Assembly (NCBI GenBank): GCA_016875595.1
Contig: VGPI01000080.1
Coordinates: 1-9,008 of the forward strand
DNA: 9,008 nucleotides
Source: Candidatus Cloacimonadota bacterium
Lineage (GTDB): Bacteria > Cloacimonadota > Cloacimonadia > Cloacimonadales > Cloacimonadaceae
Direction of reading: 5' to 3'
Every line of letters starts with the position of its first letter. Within the stretch, counting starts at the first letter, position 1. The notes below the pieces were generated by a model. It did not search any database and had not been told where the DNA came from. It saw only the letters and a program-made list of their open reading frames with translations. A program made the translations under genes and the position numbers. Shown here one piece after another: positions 1 through 6,229 of this stretch.

Positions 1-2040
1 CTTCATCCATTCTTCCAGAATGGGGATCAGTTCGACGCAAGGGCTACACCAGCTGGCCCAGAAATCGAGGATTATGATCTTGCCCAAATGATCTTCCAGT
101 GACACGTATTCCTGTTCCGCATTGAGCAGTGTCCAGAGTGGGGCACGGCGGTTGATATTGACCGTTCCGGTATCCCCCGCTTCGGGGTCATCAACTTCCC
201 GATTGTCCGGATTGATATCATCTGCATCTTCCACGCCGGCCATTTGCATCAGCAATTCCCATTGCGGGTGGACGGTGATCTCCGGCACGGAAGAGCTGAT
301 CAGCTCAAGGTCATCCTTAGTGACGGTGTTTACTTCCAGCATGTAAAACAGCACCTCGATGGCATCATCGTATTCCATCCGGTAGATATGGATGCTGGCA
401 AGCGAGTACTGTTGGGTCGGACGTTCCAGCCAGCCGGGGTTTTGGTCGAGATATTCGATTAATTCGTCCCAGTATTCGGCATAATACAGGTAGTCACAGA
501 ATTTGTCTATTGCTTCGCCTCTGCGGTCTTCAGTCATCTCCTGACTGGCTTCATCTCGATGGTCGATCATGATGAATTGCCACAAAAGCTCCAGTTCCTT
601 TCTATTCAACAAGGACTGTTCCAGGCTCTCGCTATAATCGGCGCTATACCCGAGATTAGCGGCACGGTCATACCGCGCCACGGCGATATCGGGCTCTGAA
701 TCGATGATAGCAAGGATAATGGCGGCGATCAGGAGCTGCTTATTGTCCGGGTCTTGCTGGAGGGCAGATTCCATCCGGGACCGGTCTTCCGGCGTAAAAT
801 ACTGATTGGCTTCCTCTTCCCCCTCGGCGAGAAATGTCTCTGCAAACAAGCCGGCAAGGTATTCGGTACCGGCAAAATAACCGGGCTTGTCTTCGATCAG
901 TTCCCTCGTTGCCAATACCCGCGTCTGGGTGTCCGGGAGCATTCTAATCGGGAGCAGCAGGTATTGCCGTTCTTCGGGGTGGTTTTCCACCAGCCACCGG
1001 TAAAAGTTCTGCGCCATAACCTCATTGAATTCGATCAGATAATCCTGCCAGAGAAAATTGACCGCTTGATTTTCCGGATCAATTGTAAGCTCCTGCAATT
1101 CGGTAAATCTATCCTGGCTCAGATATGCCGCTGCCAGATGTCGTTTCAGCTCATCCTGTTCCAGGCACCGCGGATACCGGCGGAAGAAAGCGTTCACACC
1201 ATCCCAATTGCCTTCCTCCTGATAGCCCTGCAATATAGGTTCGGCAATTGCGTAGAATTCATCGCCATATTGACCCTCCTGTTCCAGGCGGGTGTAAAAC
1301 AGATCGGCAAGATTCAGGATCACGCCTTCGAATCCCTCCTTATCGGTAAAATGGGCACCCAGATAGTCGTGGATATATTTGATCCACTCCAGTTTTCTCT
1401 CAATTGCCATGTCCAGCGCTTGGTTGATCTGATTGATCTCCCAATCGATCAGGCTGGGAAAAAGCAGCCCAAAGACGCTGTTTTCATTATCGGGAAACTT
1501 CACCGGAAAGATCCTCAGCAGTGGCAGATCCCGTTTCAGCCTTCCTTCACCGTCGGTAAACAGTTCCGATTCCTCATCAAAAGGATATTCTGCGGCATAG
1601 GTAAAGAGCAAGACCTGATAACCGCGGTCAAAGTCCGGCGCCATTGCGATCAGGTTGTGCGCACCGTCGATCTTCTTCCTGGATCCATCCACCAATCTCA
1701 GACATAGATAATAGCCCGCTGGATCATCTGCGATCCTGTCACGCAGCGCATCTCCCTGATCCCAAAGCTCAGTTGTTGCGATATCCGCCTTCCCTTTCCT
1801 GAATGCGTTCTCGAAGTATTCCTGACAACTTTCCATGTCGAAGTAATTCCAGACGTTCTGCAATTCCTCCAGCATTGTCAGATCACCGGTCTCCTCGATA
1901 ATCTGAATGATCCGCTCGTTGAGCTGTTCGATGCTATCCAACTCCTGGAGTTCGTCAATCACATCATCAATCGTAAAAGCCGTCAGGGACGCTATCAGCA
2001 AGCCCATGACAAAAAACATCGCTATCGTCTTAATACCCAT
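1..2040 (-). CDS. Large exported helical protein with C-terminal TlpA/ResA-like thioredoxin domain (3' end beyond window)
   Basis: An open minus-strand frame of 680 codons starts at ATG 2040-2038 and leaves the window without a stop. GGAGG at 2050-2046 lies 5 nt upstream and fixes the start. The N-terminus is a Sec signal peptide: Lys at residue 4, then a hydrophobic run to about residue 21 (LLIASLTA), with probable cleavage near Ala21. Residues ~25-615 are acidic and mostly helical, rich in Leu, Tyr and Trp, with TPR-like stretches (for example ~435-470 and ~545-590), but no named family is recognisable. From ~635 a thioredoxin-like domain of the TlpA/ResA/AhpC-TSA kind begins: 'RAPLWTLLNAE', 'HLGKIIILDFWASWCSPC', then 'ELIPILEEWMK' at the edge. 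Cys665 and Cys668 form the CSPC redox motif. In this family such a motif in an exported protein reduces disulfides in the cell envelope. The remaining thioredoxin strands and the cis-Pro lie outside the window. The thioredoxin call is firm; the role of the ~600-residue N-terminal part is unknown. Confidence 0.88.
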   Translation of the reverse strand, partial: MGIKTIAMFFVMGLLIASLTAFTIDDVIDELQELDSIEQLNERIIQIIEETGDLTMLEELQNVWNYFDMESCQEYFENAFRKGKADIATTELWDQGDALRDRIADDPAGYYLCLRLVDGSRKKIDGAHNLIAMAPDFDRGYQVLLFTYAAEYPFDEESELFTDGEGRLKRDLPLLRIFPVKFPDNENSVFGLLFPSLIDWEINQINQALDMAIERKLEWIKYIHDYLGAHFTDKEGFEGVILNLADLFYTRLEQEGQYGDEFYAIAEPILQGYQEEGNWDGVNAFFRRYPRCLEQDELKRHLAAAYLSQDRFTELQELTIDPENQAVNFLWQDYLIEFNEVMAQNFYRWLVENHPEERQYLLLPIRMLPDTQTRVLATRELIEDKPGYFAGTEYLAGLFAETFLAEGEEEANQYFTPEDRSRMESALQQDPDNKQLLIAAIILAIIDSEPDIAVARYDRAANLGYSADYSESLEQSLLNRKELELLWQFIMIDHRDEASQEMTEDRRGEAIDKFCDYLYYAEYWDELIEYLDQNPGWLERPTQQYSLASIHIYRMEYDDAIEVLFYMLEVNTVTKDDLELISSSVPEITVHPQWELLMQMAGVEDADDINPDNREVDDPEAGDTGTVNINRRAPLWTLLNAEQEYVSLEDHLGKIIILDFWASWCSPCVELIPILEEWMK

Positions 2041-2190
2041 TTTTTCCTCCCTGGGTCAGAATATCTGTCGGAACGACATCCCTATTTTATCCTCACCTCT
2101 TATGTCAAGACCTTTTTTCGTTGCTGACGTCCTTTTTCCATAACCACAGCCAGGATATCCATAAAATCTCCCCTCGGCAGGATTATTTGA

Positions 2191-2218
2191 TTGACAAATC
2201 TGTCCCAACCAATAAAAT
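2191..2218 (+). promoter_or_regulatory. Predicted sigma70-type promoter for the 2264 gene start
   Basis: A consensus -35 TTGACA (2191-2196) and a -10 TAAAAT (2213-2218) are separated by 16 nt. They lie about 45 nt upstream of the ATG at 2264, which has its own GGAG (2252-2255). A promoter, a Shine-Dalgarno site and a signal peptide in order argue that 2264 was a real gene start. No operator-like dyad is visible around it. This is a prediction by eye. Confidence 0.55.
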
Positions 2219-2263
2219 GCCAATACTTATCCATACTGATAAAACAACATTGGAGAATCGAGG

Positions 2264-2503
2264 ATGAGATTTCTGTTAGTTATTTGGATTACAATGACCG
2301 GGCTGCAAGTACTGAATGCCCAGCCGGACTCGACCGAGGTGCGCCATTACCGGACTGAATTCGGGATCATGGCTTCCTCCTGTAGTACTGAGATGAACAA
2401 GGATTGGCATCCTGCCGTCGGGTATAAACTGGGGATTTCGGTCTGGATCCCGGTCTGCAGGTCAAGGCGGTTGATCTTCCCCTGCCGGATCATCGTCAGA
2501 TAG
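2264..2503 (+). pseudogene. 5' remnant of an exported-protein gene, cut off by the opposing lipoprotein gene
   Basis: The ATG at 2264 is preceded by GGAG with 8-nt spacing and by a good promoter. The first ~20 residues (MRFLLVIWITMTGLQVLNAQ) make a textbook Sec signal peptide with probable cleavage after Ala19 (LNA/Q). The frame stays open for 79 codons, but from about 2350 onward it lies opposite the propeller coding sequence of the minus-strand lipoprotein. The tail (residues ~65-79, rich in Arg, Cys and Ile) reads like antisense of that gene. My reading is that only the first ~30 to 50 codons are genuine and that the mature domain has been lost. The segment 'AVGYKLGISVWIPV' could pass for an outer-membrane beta strand, so a short genuine overlapping product is not excluded. 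The family of the lost protein cannot be named. Confidence 0.5.
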
Positions 2504-2949
2504 CGCTTATCGGGTGAAAGCGAGGGATTACGCAAGGTATCGGTATTTGCCGGGGTGAGATTCTGCAATTGGGTGCCATCCAACCGGATGCTGTAAATAT
2601 CGCCATTGGCAGCGAAATAGATGGTCTGGGTATTGACGTCGCCCGCCAGATAGGTCTGATCAGTGCAGATCAGGCTATCCGGAATGATCCGGGTAGGCCA
2701 GGTGTGATCCGGCTTCCGGCACCACAAATATCGGCCGATGTAAAAGATGTTTTCGCTATCAAAACTATAGGACTTACCCCAGGCAAGATCATAGAACTTG
2801 ATCCCACCCGTCATAGGTAATCCATCGGTCAAGGTGATCATATACTGCCAGTGCGGATTGACATCGGAAGGGAATTTACTGGTCTCACATCCCGCTAACA
2901 GCACCAGCGCCCCTATCAGGCAAAGCGTAAAGATCAGGTACCGGCACAT
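2347..2949 (-). pseudogene. Propeller (PD40/TolB-type repeat) lipoprotein, probably truncated and frameshifted at its 3' end
   Basis: The ATG at 2949-2947 has GGAG 8 nt upstream and a consensus promoter at 2982-3010. The product is 200 residues. It has a lipoprotein signal ending in LLAGC, with Cys21 as the lipidation site, so export and membrane anchoring are expected. Residues ~107-135 (IYFAANGDIYSIRLDGT) and ~139-172 (NPSLSPDKRYL then INRLDLQTG) match the PD40/TolB-like beta-propeller repeat, in which SPD(G)K and D-x-x-T-G recur. Full propellers need several such blades, and only about two are evident. After residue ~180 the frame loses propeller character (CQSLFISVLQEE...). A different minus-strand frame at 2368-2351 reads DPEFSP, the start of another blade. 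This suggests a frameshift near 2370-2417 and a break near 2350. It could still be a short expressed lipoprotein. It is not TolB of the Tol-Pal system on this evidence; the repeat is shared by many secreted proteins. Confidence 0.6.
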
Positions 2950-2981
2950 GACTCACACTCCTATGATGACACTTCCGGCGA

Positions 2982-3010
2982 ATAATCTGAGAACCAGCCA
3001 TTGCTGTCAA
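2982..3010 (-). promoter_or_regulatory. Predicted sigma70-type promoter for the propeller lipoprotein
   Basis: Read on the minus strand, TTGACA (3010-3005) is followed after exactly 17 nt by GATTAT (2987-2982). The lipoprotein ATG is about 33 nt further on, leaving room for a short leader carrying the GGAG. The -35 is consensus and the spacing optimal, which makes this one of the better promoter candidates in the window. It implies that the damaged lipoprotein gene is still transcribed. Confidence 0.6.
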
Positions 3011-3172
3011 GTATTATCTCAATTGAACACCAATCTTGTCGCTCCGGGTTCTGTCAGGACTAACCAGAACCAAGATTCCTAACGACCCGCCCACATATCA
3101 AGGACGCCTGCCTTCCTTAAACTGCCGGTCATAAATCAGCGAGTTAACATCGACCCCCTGGCTCCCTGCTTG

Positions 3173-3257
3173 CCCCTCTTTATCAAGCCATTATCCCCTC
3201 TTAATCAAGCGTTAATAATTAACGCTTGATTAAGAGGGGATAATGGCTTGACTAAAG
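3173..3257. repeat. Near-perfect 80-nt palindrome built from 22-bp units
   Basis: Positions 3183-3216 are the exact reverse complement of 3218-3251: a 34-bp perfect inverted repeat around a single central A at 3217. Allowing one bulged C (3252), pairing continues for five more base pairs (3178-3182 with 3253-3257). Within the left half, CCCCTCTTTATCAAGC (3173-3188) recurs as CCCCTCTTAATCAAGC (3195-3210), a 22-nt period with 15 of 16 bases equal. The right half carries the inverted copy at 3224-3239 and a degenerate fourth unit beyond it. Neither side has the U-tract of an intrinsic terminator. It lies about 125 nt upstream of the -35 of the next gene. Possible explanations are a protein-binding dyad, a cruciform or REP-like element, the trace of an inverted duplication, or an amplification/assembly fold-back artefact. 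The sequence alone does not decide. Confidence 0.9.
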
Positions 3258-3382
3258 CCGATAAGAAAGGAGTGGCTGGGGATGAATCGAAACTGAGTTG
3301 AGCATAGTGCCATTCCTTGATCCACGTGTTTGCAGCCGGACAAGGATCGCAGGGCAGAACATTTCGCTTGACAGTATTGCTG

Positions 3383-3411
3383 TTGAGCTGATTGTGGGAT
3401 GCTGAGATAAT
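3383..3411 (+). promoter_or_regulatory. Predicted sigma70-type promoter for the 3447 gene and probably the downstream series
   Basis: TTGAGC (3383-3388) and GATAAT (3406-3411) are spaced by 17 nt and sit 35 nt before the ATG at 3447, with AAAGGAG in between. The following genes are all on the plus strand with small gaps, and no terminator is visible between them. This is therefore the likely main promoter of the series through bamD and nadD, although internal promoters cannot be ruled out. Confidence 0.5.
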
Positions 3412-3446
3412 AAGTAAGTAACTGATCGTAATTAAAGGAGATAGAG

Positions 3447-4253
3447 ATGCTGACCATTGACTGGAAAGAGCGGTTGAACAAAGATGCGGATGATTATCTG
3501 GCGAATAAACTCCCCCGGAACGACTACGATTTTGAGATCATATTCATCGCCTATCCGGAACGGGTCAACGGTAAGATCCCTGCCGACATCATTACTTACG
3601 TCGCTCAGATCCTGGTCCAGAAGATCGGCAAGAAACACGAGCAATTTATCCCATTTTACAAGCACTTATGGAACAAGAAAGGGGAGCAGGGACGTAGCGC
3701 ATTTATCCAGATCATGGCAAAACTCTGTGCCAAAAAACCGGATGTCTATATCCCCATTGTCGAGAATGCGATGAAAGATGCTCCGGTGCATGATGTTTCG
3801 GGGATCTTTGAGAAAGTGATGTTTCCCTTGCTTAAAAAGCATCCGCACAACTATCTTGGCTATCTGTACAAGTGGATCGACAAGCCCGCCACTCCGCATG
3901 GCAAAGCCGCTCTGAGCATCCTGTTGCGCTTGATAAAGAAGATACCGGAACTGGTGGCACCGGTGTTGGATCATTTTATCCATGCCTGGAACTATCAGAT
4001 CACCGATCAGATCCCCGCCCATACTGCCGTGCTCAAAACCGTAGCCAAGCTCGATCCGGACCGGTATTTGCATGTCTATCAGACTCATGGCACGTCCCGC
4101 GAGCCGCATATCGTGGAGATCCTGTGCGGCGCGATCGTGGATTATGCACCAGAGATCGAAAAACCAATCGAGAACTGGACGCACAGCGGTAATGCCCGAG
4201 TCAAGAAAGCTGCCACCGCTGCGTTGAAACTGCTACACAAGAAGAAGCCCTGA
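3447..4253 (+). CDS. Uncharacterised cytoplasmic alpha-helical (HEAT-like) repeat protein
   Basis: The 268-residue product starts at ATG 3447 with AAAGGAG ending 6 nt upstream. It has no signal peptide and no membrane segment, so a cytoplasmic location is expected. From about residue 45 to the end it is built of amphipathic helix pairs of roughly 35-40 residues. The helices recur as phrases such as 'AFIQIMAKLCAKKPDVYIPIVENAM', broken here at 'KLCAKKPDVYIP', then 'ALSILLRLIKKIPELVAPVL' and 'VLKTVAKLDPDRYLHVY'. That alternation, with Pro after a Lys-rich turn, resembles HEAT-type repeat scaffolds, which usually mediate protein or nucleic-acid binding. The C-terminus is very basic (LLHKKKP). No catalytic motif is visible. 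The stop codon lies in the Shine-Dalgarno region of greA 11 nt downstream, so co-expression is likely. I cannot assign a specific function. Confidence 0.85.
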   Translation: MLTIDWKERLNKDADDYLANKLPRNDYDFEIIFIAYPERVNGKIPADIITYVAQILVQKIGKKHEQFIPFYKHLWNKKGEQGRSAFIQIMAKLCAKKPDVYIPIVENAMKDAPVHDVSGIFEKVMFPLLKKHPHNYLGYLYKWIDKPATPHGKAALSILLRLIKKIPELVAPVLDHFIHAWNYQITDQIPAHTAVLKTVAKLDPDRYLHVYQTHGTSREPHIVEILCGAIVDYAPEIEKPIENWTHSGNARVKKAATAALKLLHKKKP

Positions 4254-4264
4254 GGGACTGCGCA

Positions 4265-4747
4265 GTGGATCATGCCCTCTTTATCACCAAACAAGGAATG
4301 GAACTGATCCAGCGGCGGATCTCCCACTTGATGAACAACGAACGACCCGACGTCATCAAAGCCGTTGCCACCGCCCGCGAATTTGGCGACCTGAGCGAAA
4401 ACGCCGAATATAAGGCCGCCCGGGAGCAGCAGCGGGCGATCGATGGCGAAATCGACTATCTCCGGCGCCGCAGTGCCCTGCTCAAAGTGGTCGATACCGA
4501 CGCCTTTCCGCGGGATATGGTCAGATTTGGTCTCTGTTGCGAGACGCTCGAAGACGAGACCGGTGAACAGATCTGGTATCGTATCGTCGGCGTGGAGGAA
4601 CTGAATTATGCCCATGAAGACGGGATTCAGGCGGTCTCGGTCGTCTCTCCCATCGGTAAAGCACTGATGGGTAAAAAAGAGGGAGAGATCTGCACCGTCC
4701 AGGCACCGATGGGCTTACGCCGTCTGCGGATCCTCGCAGTGAAATAG
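4265..4747 (+). CDS. greA: Transcription elongation (transcript cleavage) factor GreA
   Basis: The 160-residue product is the usual GreA length. GreA enters the secondary channel of stalled RNA polymerase with its N-terminal coiled coil and stimulates cleavage of backtracked RNA. Residues ~1-77 form the coiled coil. The tip motif 'AREFGDLSENAEYKAA' is intact, with Asp42 and Glu45 at the positions of the two acidic residues that coordinate the catalytic Mg ion. Residues ~85-160 form the FKBP-like polymerase-binding domain, with the signature 'VSPIGKALMGKKEGE' and the closing 'APMGLRRLRILAV'. The start is GTG at 4265: GAGGGA (4252-4257) lies 7 nt upstream, and the ATG at 4272 is out of frame. 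The previous stop codon overlaps this Shine-Dalgarno, suggesting coupled translation. A Cys-Cys pair (FGLCCETL) and 'EELNY' in place of the common 'EAD' are local divergences only. GreB is less likely given length and sequence. Confidence 0.96.
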   Translation: MDHALFITKQGMELIQRRISHLMNNERPDVIKAVATAREFGDLSENAEYKAAREQQRAIDGEIDYLRRRSALLKVVDTDAFPRDMVRFGLCCETLEDETGEQIWYRIVGVEELNYAHEDGIQAVSVVSPIGKALMGKKEGEICTVQAPMGLRRLRILAVK

Positions 4748-4778
4748 ATAGATTACGACAACCTATACTGGAGTTAGA

Positions 4779-6194
4779 ATGAAAAAGAAAGAAAGCGCCA
4801 CGAACCCTCTTTTTTACGAACGTAAAAACTTCTGGAAAGAGGCGCCTTCCACCGAACGTCAGGCAGCAATGGATTTTGCCGTGCCTTACAAACAATTCCT
4901 CAATGTCGCCAAGACCGAGCGGGAAGCCATCGCTTATACGCTGGATGTCCTGCACAAACACAAGTTCAAAGCCTTCACCGACAAGAAGAAAAGCCACCGC
5001 GTCTATTCCGTGTTCCGCGGCAAGACCATCGCCATCGCCGTCCTCGGCAACGAACCTCTGACCAATGGGTTCAATCTGGTGGGCGCACATATCGATGCTC
5101 CCCGCGTTGACCTCAAGCAAAACCCGCTCTATGAGGATTCCTCCAGTGCCATGCTCTGCGCCAAGACGCATTACTATGGCGGGATCAAAAAATATCAATG
5201 GGTCTCCACCCCGCTGGCGTTGCACGGCGTGGTCGTCAAAACAGACGGCAGTCTCGTGGATATCTGCTTGGGTGAGTCAGAAGACGATCCGGTCTTTGTC
5301 ATCCCCGATCTGTTGCCGCATCTGGCACGAAAAGAACAGTACACCAAGAATATCGGCGATGCCATCGATGCCTCCCGGATGAATCTGGTGTTCAGCGGTA
5401 TGGTCGAAGCCGGCTCTACCGAAACAGAAGCAGCCCGAGCTTATGCGCTGAAACTGCTCAATGACCGCTATGGCATATCGGAACATGATCTCCTCTCCGC
5501 CGAACTGGAATTGGTGCCTGCCACTCCAGCCCGGGATGCCGGTCTCGATAGTAGCATGGTAGTCGGCTATGGTCAGGATGACCGCATCTGTGCCTATGCC
5601 GGACTGATGGCGGTCCTGGACAATCTTGATGCCAAACCCAAACGCACCATGATCGCTTATTTCTCCGATAAGGAGGAAGTTGGTAGCCAGGGCAATACCG
5701 GTGCTCATTCCGTCTTCCTGCAGGACTTCATAGGACACTTGCTCGATCTGAAGGGCGAGACCAATTCAGCGGCAAACCTGCGTCGAACCTTTATCAATTC
5801 GCAGATCCTGTCCGCCGATGTCAATGTCGCGGTCGATCCCAATTATCCCAGTGTCCATGACCGCCAGAATGCCGTCCTCTTCAATTATGGCGTTGGCATT
5901 TCCAAGTTCACCGGGAGTGGTGGTAAGGGCGGTTGTAATGATGCCAATGCCGAATTTAACGCCAAAGTGATCCGTACCTTCAACGATGCCGGGGTGTTCT
6001 GGCAGACGGGTGAACTGGGCAAAGTGGACGAAGGTGGCGGCGGTACGATCGCCTATATCCTTGCCAATCTCGGTGCGGAGGTCATCGACTGTGGCACCGG
6101 ACTGATGGGTATGCACTCCCTTTACGAAATGTGCAGCAAAGCAGATCTATATTCCACTTATCGGGCTTACAAGGCGTTTCTGCTTGCCGATTAA
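4779..6194 (+). CDS. apeA: M18-family zinc aminopeptidase (aspartyl aminopeptidase type)
   Basis: This 471-residue protein matches the long bacterial M18 metallopeptidases, which remove N-terminal residues from peptides using two metal ions. The metal ligands and catalytic residues of the family are all in place: His104 in 'GAHIDAPR', the Asp of 'GQDDR' (~268), the Glu pair 299-300 in 'SDKEEVGSQGNTGAHS' (general base and ligand), Asp347 in 'SADVNVAVDPNYP', and His446 in 'GLMGMHSLYEM'. There is no signal peptide, so it is cytoplasmic, probably active in peptide recycling. GGAG at 4770-4773 lies 5 nt from the ATG. It follows greA by 31 nt and precedes the CpoB-like lipoprotein by 35 nt; no functional link to either is known to me. 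The family call is firm. The symbol apeA follows the naming of long bacterial M18 'aminopeptidase 1' proteins, and substrate preference cannot be read from the sequence. Confidence 0.93.
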   Translation: MKKKESATNPLFYERKNFWKEAPSTERQAAMDFAVPYKQFLNVAKTEREAIAYTLDVLHKHKFKAFTDKKKSHRVYSVFRGKTIAIAVLGNEPLTNGFNLVGAHIDAPRVDLKQNPLYEDSSSAMLCAKTHYYGGIKKYQWVSTPLALHGVVVKTDGSLVDICLGESEDDPVFVIPDLLPHLARKEQYTKNIGDAIDASRMNLVFSGMVEAGSTETEAARAYALKLLNDRYGISEHDLLSAELELVPATPARDAGLDSSMVVGYGQDDRICAYAGLMAVLDNLDAKPKRTMIAYFSDKEEVGSQGNTGAHSVFLQDFIGHLLDLKGETNSAANLRRTFINSQILSADVNVAVDPNYPSVHDRQNAVLFNYGVGISKFTGSGGKGGCNDANAEFNAKVIRTFNDAGVFWQTGELGKVDEGGGGTIAYILANLGAEVIDCGTGLMGMHSLYEMCSKADLYSTYRAYKAFLLAD

Positions 6195-6229
6195 GTGACT
6201 TTCCGATGAACATTAAGGAGGTGAAAAGT

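Larger units (their letters stand above)
2950..3446. other. Non-coding intergenic region with outward promoters and a large palindrome
   Basis: About 500 nt separate the lipoprotein start from the helical-repeat gene. No frame here has a convincing Shine-Dalgarno site plus protein-like composition. The stretch holds the minus-strand promoter at 2982-3010, the palindromic repeat at 3173-3257, and the plus-strand promoter at 3383-3411. A second TTGACA at 3368-3373 has no good -10 partner at normal spacing. I see nothing recognisable in 3011-3172 or in 3258-3367; no tRNA or riboswitch pattern was evident. Confidence 0.7.

Noticed and set aside
754..1707. Open plus-strand frame of 317 codons
   Set aside because: It is the antisense of the exported thioredoxin-domain gene, whose minus frame has a Shine-Dalgarno, signal peptide and a recognisable CSPC domain. 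The plus product has no protein-family character.
2079..2108. Promoter for the minus-strand thioredoxin-domain gene: TTGACA at 2108-2103
   Set aside because: The -35 is consensus, but the best -10 (TAAAAT, 2089-2084) is only 13 nt away, and at normal spacing only a weak TAGGGA is found, so it was not annotated as a feature.
3178..3257. Palindrome as an intrinsic terminator
   Set aside because: No T-run follows the stem on either strand, and the minimal loop is one base. The converging-gene position expected of a bidirectional terminator is also absent, because flanking genes point away from it.
3173..3262. Repeated 22-bp units as a CRISPR array
   Set aside because: The copies are adjacent without spacers and half are inverted; no cas gene is present.
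3666..4184. Open minus-strand frame of 172 codons opposite the helical-repeat gene
   Set aside because: No Shine-Dalgarno or family resemblance; the opposing frame has promoter, ribosome site and regular helical repeats.
4521..5225. Open minus-strand frame of 234 codons spanning greA and the M18 gene
   Set aside because: It crosses two well-supported plus-strand genes and its product is Arg/Pro-rich antisense-like sequence.
6131..6229. Upstream in-frame ATG extending the CpoB-like protein by 33 residues
   Set aside because: It overlaps the end of the M18 gene, lacks a good ribosome site and would place the lipoprotein signal internally; ATG 6230 has AAGGAGGTG at ideal spacing.
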